Below, in pieces: positions 49,405-56,099 of a stretch of DNA of 64,000 nt (position 1 is the first letter of the stretch; each line of letters opens with the position of its first letter). Both the position numbers and the translations under genes were made by a program. The notes beneath the pieces are model-generated. The model did no database searches. It was given only the letters and a program-made list of their open reading frames with translations, and was not told the DNA's origin. The stretch lies in NCBI GenBank assembly GCA_049323795.1, contig JBMOOH010000028.1:62001-126000 (forward strand), read 5' to 3'. The stretch is from JAOADN01 sp049323795 (GTDB lineage: Bacteria > Pseudomonadota > Alphaproteobacteria > Rhodobacterales > Rhodobacteraceae).

Positions 49405-50205
49405 ATGAAGGACACCGCCGAACACCGGCAGGTCGTTGTCGATGCCAGGAACGTGGATCTGACCTTCGGATCGGGCGCGGGATCGGTGCATGCGCTCAGG
49501 GACGTGTCGCTGTCGATCTCGAAAGGCGAGTTCGTCAGCTTCATCGGTCCGTCGGGCTGCGGCAAGACCACCTTCCTGCGCTGCGTCGCCGCGCTCGAAA
49601 CGCCGACCTCGGGATCGCTGACGGTGAACGGCATGACGCCGGATGCGGCGCGGCTGGCGCGCGCCTATGGCTACGTGTTCCAGGCGGCGGGGCTCTATCC
49701 GTGGCGGACGATCGCGGGGAACGTGAAGCTGCCCCTCGAGATCATGGGCTTTTCCAGGGCCGAGCAGGAAGAGCGGGTGGAGCGCGTCCTGAAGCTCGTG
49801 GAACTGGACGGCTTCGGGGCCAAGTTCCCCTGGCAGCTCTCGGGGGGCATGCAGCAGCGCGCGTCGATCGCCCGGGCGCTGGCCTTCGACGCCGACATCC
49901 TCCTGATGGACGAGCCCTTCGGCGCGCTCGACGAGATCGTGCGGGACCGGCTGAACGAAGAGCTGCTGAAGCTCTGGGCAAGTACCCGCAAGACAACGCT
50001 CTTCGTCACCCACTCGATCCCCGAGGCGGTGTATCTGTCCACCAGGATCGTGGTCATGAGCCCCCGTCCGGGGCGGATCACCGACGTGATCGAGAGCCCC
50101 CTTCCGCGCGAACGGCCGCTCGACATCCGGGATTCGGCCGAGTTCATCCGCATCGCGCACCGGGTGCGCGAGGGCCTCAGGGCGGGGCATGGCGATGAGG
50201 TCTGA
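49405..50205 (+). CDS. ABC transporter ATP-binding protein, NitT/TauT type
   Basis: This is the energising subunit of the importer encoded downstream. The 266 residues carry Walker A GPSGCGKTTF (about residue 49), the Q-loop region YVFQAAGLYPWRTI, signature LSGGMQQRASIARAL (about 145), Walker B ILLMDEPFGALDE (about 168) and switch His in FVTHSIPEAV (about 203). It is the first gene of the importer operon. Substrate is probably a pyrimidine or a precursor, inferred from context. Confidence 0.93.
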   Translation: MKDTAEHRQVVVDARNVDLTFGSGAGSVHALRDVSLSISKGEFVSFIGPSGCGKTTFLRCVAALETPTSGSLTVNGMTPDAARLARAYGYVFQAAGLYPWRTIAGNVKLPLEIMGFSRAEQEERVERVLKLVELDGFGAKFPWQLSGGMQQRASIARALAFDADILLMDEPFGALDEIVRDRLNEELLKLWASTRKTTLFVTHSIPEAVYLSTRIVVMSPRPGRITDVIESPLPRERPLDIRDSAEFIRIAHRVREGLRAGHGDEV

Positions 50206-50300
50206 GGGGCGTCGGACATCCGTCCCGACATCTGCGCCCGGAGGCGGGGGGCCGGCCGCCCGCCGCGCCGCCGGCCCGCGGGCCGGGGGGGACCGCTGAG

Positions 50301-50636
50301 ATGGCGGCGGGGTCGATTCTCTGGCTGACCGGCGCGATGGCGGTCTTCGTCGCCGCCAACTCGGTCCTGCGCGCCTATGCGGCCAACGGGCAGGTCGCGG
50401 TCCTGATCGGGGCGCTCCTGCTGTTCTTGGCCGGCAACCTGATGATGGTGCGGCTGATGCGGGAAAACGGGCTGGCGGTCGCGATCTCGGTCTCGTCGGT
50501 CGTGCAGCTCGTGCTGATTTCGGCGGTGGCGATGCTGTGGTTCGGGGAACGGCCGGCCCCGCTCCAGGTCGCCGGCATGGCGCTCGGCGTCGTCGCGGTC
50601 GCCCTGATCGCCTGGCCGCAGGGGGGGCAGGGATGA
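50301..50636 (+). CDS. Small four-helix membrane protein, SMR/DMT-like
   Basis: The 111-residue protein has four hydrophobic helices (about residues 6-22, 32-50, 57-78, 86-105), with the small-multidrug-resistance-like helix 4 segment QVAGMALGVVAVALIAWP. It lies between the ABC ATPase and the permeases, and its stop overlaps the permease start (ATGA), so it is made with the importer. Whether it is an extra transporter part or an independent exporter is unknown. Confidence 0.75.
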   Translation: MAAGSILWLTGAMAVFVAANSVLRAYAANGQVAVLIGALLLFLAGNLMMVRLMRENGLAVAISVSSVVQLVLISAVAMLWFGERPAPLQVAGMALGVVAVALIAWPQGGQG

Positions 50637-51517
50637 AGGCGCCCGGTCCGGTCCTGACGGTCCTCGTCGCGATCGTCGCGCTCTGGTACGCCGGAAGCGT
50701 CGTGATGAACCGCGCCTGGACCTATGACCAGGCGGCGCGGGCAGGCACGACCGTGACCTTCGGCGAGGTGCTCAGGGACACGATGAGCCAGGACCGCCCG
50801 GTCCTGCCCGCGCCGCATCAGGTGGCCAGGGAGCTCTGGAAGGGCATCGCGGGGCAGAAGGTCACGTCGAAGCGGAGCCTCGTCTGGCACGGCTACGTGA
50901 CCCTGACCGCGACGCTGTCGGGGTTTGCCGTCGGCACGCTGCTCGGGATGCTCATGGCGGTCGGGATCGTGCGGTCGCGCACGCTCGACCTCTCGCTCAT
51001 GCCCTGGGCGATCATCAGCCAGACCGTCCCGATCGTCGCCATCGCACCGATGATCGTCGTGCTGTCGAATTCGTTCGGGCTCGGCGAGAGCCTCGGGCTC
51101 GACAACCGGCTGGTGTCGAAGACGATCATCGCGGCCTACCTCAGCTACTTCCCGGTGCTGGTCGGCATGATCAAGGGGCTCAGGTCGCCCGACCGGATGC
51201 AGCTCGACCTTCTGGGGACCTACGGGGCGAGCGAGACGCAGACCTTCCTCAAGCTCAGGCTGCCCGCCTCGGTGCCGTTCCTCTTCGCCTCGCTCAAGGT
51301 CGGGATCGCGGCGAGTCTTGTGGGCGCCATCGTCGGCGAACTTCCGACCGGGGCGGTCGAAGGGCTGGGGGCGCGGATGCTCGTCGGCAGCCAGTTCGGC
51401 GAACCGATGATCGTCTGGGCGGCCCTGTTCGCCGCGGCGATCCTCGCCGGGGCGCTGATCGTCATCGTCGGGCGGCTGGAAGCGGTCGCCAACCGGCGCA
51501 TGGGGGGGCGGTCGTGA
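50633..51517 (+). CDS. ABC transporter permease (NitT/TauT type), first
   Basis: The 294 residues have an N-terminal signal-anchor helix, a periplasmic loop of about 60 residues and then five helices. The EAA-like loop DLLGTYGASETQTFLKLRLP (about residue 199) contacts the ATPase. ATG 50633 overlaps the preceding stop. It pairs with the next gene to form a heterodimeric channel. Confidence 0.92.
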   Translation: MKAPGPVLTVLVAIVALWYAGSVVMNRAWTYDQAARAGTTVTFGEVLRDTMSQDRPVLPAPHQVARELWKGIAGQKVTSKRSLVWHGYVTLTATLSGFAVGTLLGMLMAVGIVRSRTLDLSLMPWAIISQTVPIVAIAPMIVVLSNSFGLGESLGLDNRLVSKTIIAAYLSYFPVLVGMIKGLRSPDRMQLDLLGTYGASETQTFLKLRLPASVPFLFASLKVGIAASLVGAIVGELPTGAVEGLGARMLVGSQFGEPMIVWAALFAAAILAGALIVIVGRLEAVANRRMGGRS

Positions 51518-52365
51518 TCTGGCTCTGGGGGGCAATCGCCTTCTGGCTGGCCGCCTGGGCGCTCAATGCAGCCCTCGCCCGGTCCGCCTGGGCCGGAACG
51601 AGGGCTGTCCGCATCGTCATCCCGGTGATCTTCGGGATCACGATCCTCTTCCTGTGGGAGGGTATCGTGCGCGGGTTCGAGGTGAACCAGGTGATCCTGC
51701 CCGCGCCGCTGGCCATCTGGCGGACGATCGCGGCGAACCTGCCGATGCTGTGGGAGGATTTCGTCCAGACGATCCTGAAGGGGGGCCTGTCGGGCTACCT
51801 GATCGGCTGCGGGGCGGCGGTGGCGGTGGCGATCCTGATCGACCGGTCGAAGTTCCTCCAGGCGGGGCTTCTGCCCGTCGGCAACTTCGTGGCCGCGCTG
51901 CCCATCGTCGGGATCGCGCCGATCCTCGTGATGTGGTTCGGCTTCGACTGGCAGTCGAAGGCGGCGGTCGTCGTCGTCATGGTGTTCTTCCCCGTCCTCG
52001 TGAACGCCGTCGCGGGGCTGGCGGCATCCGAGCGGATGCAGCGCGACCTGATGGCGACCTGGGGAGCTTCCTACTGGCAGTCGATGTGGAAGCTGCGCCT
52101 GCCCGCCGCGATGCCGTTCATCTTCAACGGCCTCAAAATCGCGACGACACTCGCGCTCATCGGCGCTATCGTTGCCGAATTCTTCGGCTCGCCCACGAGG
52201 GGAATGGGTTTTCGTATCTCGACGGCGGTGGGGCAGCTTGCGCTGCCGCTCGTCTGGGCCGAGATTGCCGTGGCGGCCCTGGCCGGTTCGGCATTCTACG
52301 GGATGGTGGCGCTCATCGAACGAAGCGTCACCTTCTGGCACCCCTCGCAGAGGGGACGGACATGA
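51514..52365 (+). CDS. ABC transporter permease (NitT/TauT type), second
   Basis: GTG 51514 overlaps the preceding stop (GTGA). The 283 residues have about six helices and the coupling loop DLMATWGASYWQSMWKLRLP (about residue 178). It is homologous to the first permease. The substrate-binding protein gene follows after 19 bases. Confidence 0.92.
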   Translation: MIWLWGAIAFWLAAWALNAALARSAWAGTRAVRIVIPVIFGITILFLWEGIVRGFEVNQVILPAPLAIWRTIAANLPMLWEDFVQTILKGGLSGYLIGCGAAVAVAILIDRSKFLQAGLLPVGNFVAALPIVGIAPILVMWFGFDWQSKAAVVVVMVFFPVLVNAVAGLAASERMQRDLMATWGASYWQSMWKLRLPAAMPFIFNGLKIATTLALIGAIVAEFFGSPTRGMGFRISTAVGQLALPLVWAEIAVAALAGSAFYGMVALIERSVTFWHPSQRGRT

Positions 52366-52384
52366 CAACAAGGAGGTGTTCGAC

Positions 52385-53368
52385 ATGAAGAAGATACTGG
52401 GCGCGACGCTGGCCCTCGGCCTCTGGGCCACGGGCGGCATGGCGGCCGAGGACGTGAAGCTCCAGCTCAAGTGGGTCACGCAGGCCCAGTTCGCGGGATA
52501 CTACGTCGCCAAGGACAAGGGCTTCTACAAGGAGGAGGGGCTGAACGTCACCATCCTTCCGGGCGGGCCCGACATCGCGCCGACGCAGGTGATCGCGGGC
52601 GGCGGGGCGGATGTCGTCATCGACTGGATGCCCTCGGCGCTGGCCGCCCGCGAAAAGGGGCTGCCGCTCGTCAACATCGCGCAGCCCTTCAAGTCGTCGG
52701 GCATGATGCTGACCTGCCTGAAGGAGAGCGGGATCACCAAGCCCGAGGACTTCCGGGGCAAGACGCTCGGGGTCTGGTTCTTCGGCAACGAGTATCCGTT
52801 CCTGTCGTGGATGGCGACGCTCGGCATCCCGACGACGGGCGGGGCCGATGGCGTGACGGTGCTGAAGCAGGGCTTCAACGTCGATCCGCTTCTGCAGAAG
52901 CAGGCGGCCTGCATCTCGACCATGACCTACAACGAATACTGGCAGGTGATCGACGCGGGCATCAAGCCCGAGGACCTCGTGACCTTCAAATACGAGGACG
53001 AGGGCGTGGCGACGCTCGAGGACGGGCTCTACGTGCTCGAGGACAAGCTCAAGGATCCGGCCTTCGAGGACAGGATGGTCCGCTTCGTGCGGGCGTCGAT
53101 GAAGGGCTGGAAATACGCCGAGGCGAACCCGGACGAGGCGGCGATGATCGTTCTCGCGAATGACGAGACCGGCGCCCAGACCGAGAAGCACCAGAAGCGG
53201 ATGATGGGCGAGGTGGCGAAGCTTACCGCCGGCTCCAATGGTGCGCTTGATCCCGCCGATGCCGAGCGGACGGTGAAGATCCTGCTTGCCGGCGGCTCGG
53301 ACCCGGTGATCTCGAAGGCGCCGGAAGGGGCCTGGACCAGCGTCATCACGGACAAGGCGCTGAAGTAG
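52385..53368 (+). CDS. ABC transporter substrate-binding protein, NMT1/THI5-like
   Basis: This is the periplasmic receptor of the importer. The 327 residues begin with a signal peptide (ILGATLALGLWATGGMA, cut near residue 20). The mature start VKLQLKWVTQAQFAGYYVAK is the NMT1/THI5-like domain that binds pyrimidine-like ligands in several systems. AAGGAGG lies upstream of ATG 52385. Import of pyrimidines or a related N-heterocycle is inferred from homology and neighbourhood. Confidence 0.9.
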   Translation: MKKILGATLALGLWATGGMAAEDVKLQLKWVTQAQFAGYYVAKDKGFYKEEGLNVTILPGGPDIAPTQVIAGGGADVVIDWMPSALAAREKGLPLVNIAQPFKSSGMMLTCLKESGITKPEDFRGKTLGVWFFGNEYPFLSWMATLGIPTTGGADGVTVLKQGFNVDPLLQKQAACISTMTYNEYWQVIDAGIKPEDLVTFKYEDEGVATLEDGLYVLEDKLKDPAFEDRMVRFVRASMKGWKYAEANPDEAAMIVLANDETGAQTEKHQKRMMGEVAKLTAGSNGALDPADAERTVKILLAGGSDPVISKAPEGAWTSVITDKALK

Positions 53369-53396
53369 CGCCGCCGCTTCCGGGACGGAGATGACG

Positions 53397-53425
53397 AGGG
53401 GCGCGGGGAAACCCGCGCCCCTTCT
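53397..53425 (+). terminator. Terminator after the ABC importer operon
   Basis: An 11-bp perfect stem (AGGGGCGCGGG at 53397-53407 with CCCGCGCCCCT at 53412-53422) closed by a GAAA tetraloop is followed by TCT. It lies 29 bases after the binding-protein stop. The rest of 53369-53631 shows no gene. Confidence 0.8.
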
Positions 53426-53631
53426 GCGCTTGCGGGCGCCGCGGCAAGCACGTCGCGCGGCCGGCCGGAAGCGAGGCGGATCCCGTCTGACCGCGCGCTC
53501 GCGGCGACGAAGGGGAAAGCGCAAGGTTCACGTTTTCGTCTCGTGCCTCGAGGTGCCGGTTTCGCCTTTTCCCTTGCGGCGCAGGCGGGAACGGGGTCTA
53601 TCTCGGTCAGCGAAGGGGAAGGGGGCCGGGC

Positions 53632-53865
53632 ATGCGGGCAGGACTGCGTTCCAGGATCAGTGGCCGCGGCGCAAGGACAGCGGTTCTGGCGCTCGTAATC
53701 CTTGCCACGGCCTGCACCCGCGATCCGCCGCGCATGACCGAATGCCTTGGCAACCGGCCCGCCGCAGAAAGGACGCGCGACGTGGCGCCGCCGAACTGCG
53801 ACCCGGCGCTGCCCGGCATGCCGCAGCCGCAGGCCGCCGAGGCGGCGCAGACCCCGGGCGCGTGA
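53632..53865 (+). CDS. Small lipoprotein, hypothetical
   Basis: The 77-residue product has a basic N-terminus, a hydrophobic helix and a lipobox (LATAC, Cys near residue 28), so it should be lipid-anchored after processing. The mature part is short, with two Cys and a Pro/Ala-rich end. AAGGGGAAGG lies upstream of ATG 53632. No family is recognised. Confidence 0.6.
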   Translation: MRAGLRSRISGRGARTAVLALVILATACTRDPPRMTECLGNRPAAERTRDVAPPNCDPALPGMPQPQAAEAAQTPGA

Positions 53866-53982
53866 GTGCGCCGGCGCGCAGCGCCTTGGCACAGGCTGTA
53901 AATCCTGTTAATCACCCCATGAAAATGCCTGCGGCCCGCCGCCGCCGGCCGTAATCGGGGCGCCTTCACAAGGGGGATGCGA

Positions 53983-55287
53983 GTGCCGCGCTCGGCCCTG
54001 ACCGGGACGAGGATTCGCGAGCGCCGCGCGCTCGCCGGGGTTCGGCAGGCCGAGCTTGCGCGGTCGGTCGGAATCTCGCCCGCCTATCTCAATCTCATCG
54101 AGCACAATCGGCGTCGTGCCGGGGCCGGCCTGGTCGCGGCGATCGCCGCCGCGCTGGGCGTCCCGCCGCGGATGCTCGATGAAGGGGCCGAAAGCGCCCT
54201 GTTCGAAAACCTGCGCGAGGCCGCCGCCGGCGCCGCGGCAACCGCGGCACGGCCCGAGACCGACCGGGTCGAGGAATTCGCCTCGCGGTTCCCCGGCTGG
54301 GCCGCCCTTCTGGCGGACCGGCAGGACCGTCTGGCAGCCCTGGGGCGCACCGTCGAGGCGCTGACCGACCGGATCAGCCACGATCCGCACCTCTCCGCCG
54401 CCGTGCTTGAGGTCGTCTCGGCCATCACCTCGGTCCGGTCGACGGCGGCGATCCTCGCCGAAACCGAGGACATCGAGCCGCATTGGCGGATGCGCTTCCA
54501 CCGCAACATCGCCGCCGACAGCGAGCGGCTGACCGAAGCGGCGGCGGCGCTGGTGGCATATCTCGATTCGCTGCAGGACCTCGGCCCGGCGGTGACGACC
54601 CCGCAGGAAGAGGCCGAGGCCTGGCTTTCCGCGCGGAACTTTCACCTGCCCGAACTGGAAGGTCCGGGCGCGGTGCCGGGGGCGGCGGTCGCGGGCGCGC
54701 CGGAACTGGCGACGCAAGGCGGCCGGGCGCTCGCGCTCGCCCATGCGGAGCGCTACGCGGCGGACGCGGCGGCGCTGCCGCTCGCCGCCCTCGGGGCGGC
54801 GCTGGCCGAGGCCGGGCCGGACCCGGCAGCGCTGGCGGCGCGGTTCGGGGTGGGCCTCGCGCCGGTGATGCGGCGGCTCGCGGCACTTCCGGGCGACGCG
54901 GGCGTCGAGGCGGGACTCGTGATCTGCGACGGGGCAGGGGCGATCACCTTCCGCCGTCCGCTCGCGGGCTTCGCGCTGCCGCGCTTCGGGGCGGGCTGCC
55001 CGCTCTGGCCGCTCTTCGATGCGCTCCGCCGCCCGGCCGAGCCGGTACGGGCGCGGGTCGAGATGGCGGGCCTCGTCCCCCGCCGCTTCACCGCCTACGC
55101 CGTGGCCGAGGCGCGCGGGCCCGTCACCTTCGACGCGCCGCCGGTGATCGAGGCGACGATGCTGGTCCTGCCTGACGCGGGTCCCCGGACGGGCGGCGAG
55201 CGCCCGGTCGGCCCGGCCTGCCGCACCTGCACCCGGACCCCCTGTCCGGCCCGTCGCGAGCCGTCGATCATGGCCGAAGGCGCCTGA
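53983..55287 (+). CDS. XRE-family regulator of the short-chain fatty acyl-CoA (ScfR/RamB) type
   Basis: I choose GTG 53983 because AGGGGG lies 6 bases upstream; ATG 53977 is too close to it. An N-terminal Cro/C1 helix-turn-helix (RERRALAGVRQAELARSVGI, then PAYLNLIEHNRRR) is followed by a long ligand-binding region. The protein ends with the Cys cluster GPACRTCTRTPCPARREP, typical of the domain that responds to short-chain acyl-CoA. Residues 75-175 are helical. It precedes the receiver and CrbS-like kinase operon, consistent with a role in acetate or propionate metabolism. Confidence 0.85.
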   Translation: MPRSALTGTRIRERRALAGVRQAELARSVGISPAYLNLIEHNRRRAGAGLVAAIAAALGVPPRMLDEGAESALFENLREAAAGAAATAARPETDRVEEFASRFPGWAALLADRQDRLAALGRTVEALTDRISHDPHLSAAVLEVVSAITSVRSTAAILAETEDIEPHWRMRFHRNIAADSERLTEAAAALVAYLDSLQDLGPAVTTPQEEAEAWLSARNFHLPELEGPGAVPGAAVAGAPELATQGGRALALAHAERYAADAAALPLAALGAALAEAGPDPAALAARFGVGLAPVMRRLAALPGDAGVEAGLVICDGAGAITFRRPLAGFALPRFGAGCPLWPLFDALRRPAEPVRARVEMAGLVPRRFTAYAVAEARGPVTFDAPPVIEATMLVLPDAGPRTGGERPVGPACRTCTRTPCPARREPSIMAEGA

Positions 55288-55306
55288 CGGTCGCGCCCTA
55301 TTCATT

Positions 55307-55335
55307 TTGACATCGCCCCTCCCTCTGGCGATAGT
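55307..55335 (+). promoter_or_regulatory. Sigma70-like promoter of the receiver-kinase operon
   Basis: A perfect -35 TTGACA (55307-55312), a 17-base spacer and GATAGT (55330-55335; four of six -10 bases) lie 20 bases after the regulator stop and about 65 bases before the receiver start. It would separate the two-component operon from the upstream regulator. Confidence 0.6.
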
Positions 55336-55398
55336 CGGGGCAGGGGAGGAGGACCGGCCGCGACGGCCGCTCCGCCAGGAGGTTCCGGGAGGAAGACG

Positions 55399-55770
55399 CT
55401 GGGCCAGAAGCGCGTTCTCCTGATCGAGGACGAACCGAACATCGCCGAGGCGATCCGCTTCATCCTGTCGCGTGACGGCTGGATCGTGTCGAGCCACGGG
55501 GACGGCGCGGACGCGGTCGAGGTGGTGCGGCGCGAGCGGCCCGACGTGCTGGTGCTCGATGTGATGCTGCCGGGACGCTCGGGGCTCGACATCCTCGCCG
55601 ATCTCAGGGCCGATCCGCGCTACCACGACCTGCCGGTGCTCGTCCTGTCGGCGGCGGGTCAGGGCAGCGCGCGCGAGGCGGCGGAACGGGCCGGGGCGGA
55701 CCGCTTCATCATGAAGCCCTTCTCGAACGCCGACATCCTCGCGTCGGTCCGGGCGCTGGCGGGCGCGTGA
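55399..55770 (+). CDS. Single-domain response regulator (receiver), apparent CTG start
   Basis: The receiver fold is complete only if translation starts upstream of ATG 55486: the frame reads (CTG)GQKRVLLIEDEPNIAEAI from 55399. The acidic pair (Glu-Asp of IEDEP), the phospho-acceptor Asp in LVLDVMLPG (about residue 54) and the Lys in FIMKPFSN (about 104) are present. There is no ATG, GTG or TTG in frame between the upstream stop and 55399, but GGAGG (55388-55392) sits 6 bases before CTG 55399. I take CTG as the start, giving 123 residues. No output domain is present, so it probably acts through protein contacts, with the kinase two genes down as partner. Confidence 0.8.
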   Translation: MGQKRVLLIEDEPNIAEAIRFILSRDGWIVSSHGDGADAVEVVRRERPDVLVLDVMLPGRSGLDILADLRADPRYHDLPVLVLSAAGQGSAREAAERAGADRFIMKPFSNADILASVRALAGA

Positions 55771-55780
55771 GGGCGGGGCC

Positions 55781-55814
55781 GTGAAAAGGGTCGGGCCGTG
55801 AAAAGGGTCGGGCC
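55781..55814 (+). repeat. Two perfect 17-bp tandem repeats with tiny GTG frames before the small membrane protein gene
   Basis: GTGAAAAGGGTCGGGCC occurs at 55781-55797 and 55798-55814, and the next base begins the GTG start of the following gene. Each copy contains a possible ribosome-binding site (AAAAGGG) and a GTG that opens a 6-codon frame (MKRVGP) whose TGA overlaps the next GTG. The duplication therefore stacks three coupled starts. Confidence 0.85.
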
Positions 55815-56099
55815 GTGAAGCCGCCCGGACTGCCCCGCTTCCTGCCACGCGGACCCTACCGCAGGCGGCGCGTCGCGGACGCCGCGCGCATCCTGCCCTT
55901 CGTGGCGACGCTTCTCTTCTTCCTGCCGATCCTCTGGGCGCCCGGGGACACGCCCGAACCGGATACGGCGTCGGGTGCCGTATACCTGTTCCTTGCCTGG
56001 ACGGGCGTGATCCTGGCCGCGCTGGTCCTGTCGCACCGCCTCGGGGGGCAGACCGACCCAGCGCCGCGCGGCGACCGCGATCAGGACGAGGCAAGCTGA
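55815..56099 (+). CDS. Small two-helix membrane protein in the kinase operon
   Basis: GTG 55815 has AAAAGGG 7 bases upstream, supplied by the 17-bp repeat. The 94 residues contain a basic N-terminus and two helices (about 26-43 and 55-72), then a charged tail. Its stop overlaps the kinase ATG by one base. Small membrane proteins often accompany SSSF-type kinases and symporters; it resembles that role but I cannot assign a named family. Confidence 0.7.
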   Translation: MKPPGLPRFLPRGPYRRRRVADAARILPFVATLLFFLPILWAPGDTPEPDTASGAVYLFLAWTGVILAALVLSHRLGGQTDPAPRGDRDQDEAS

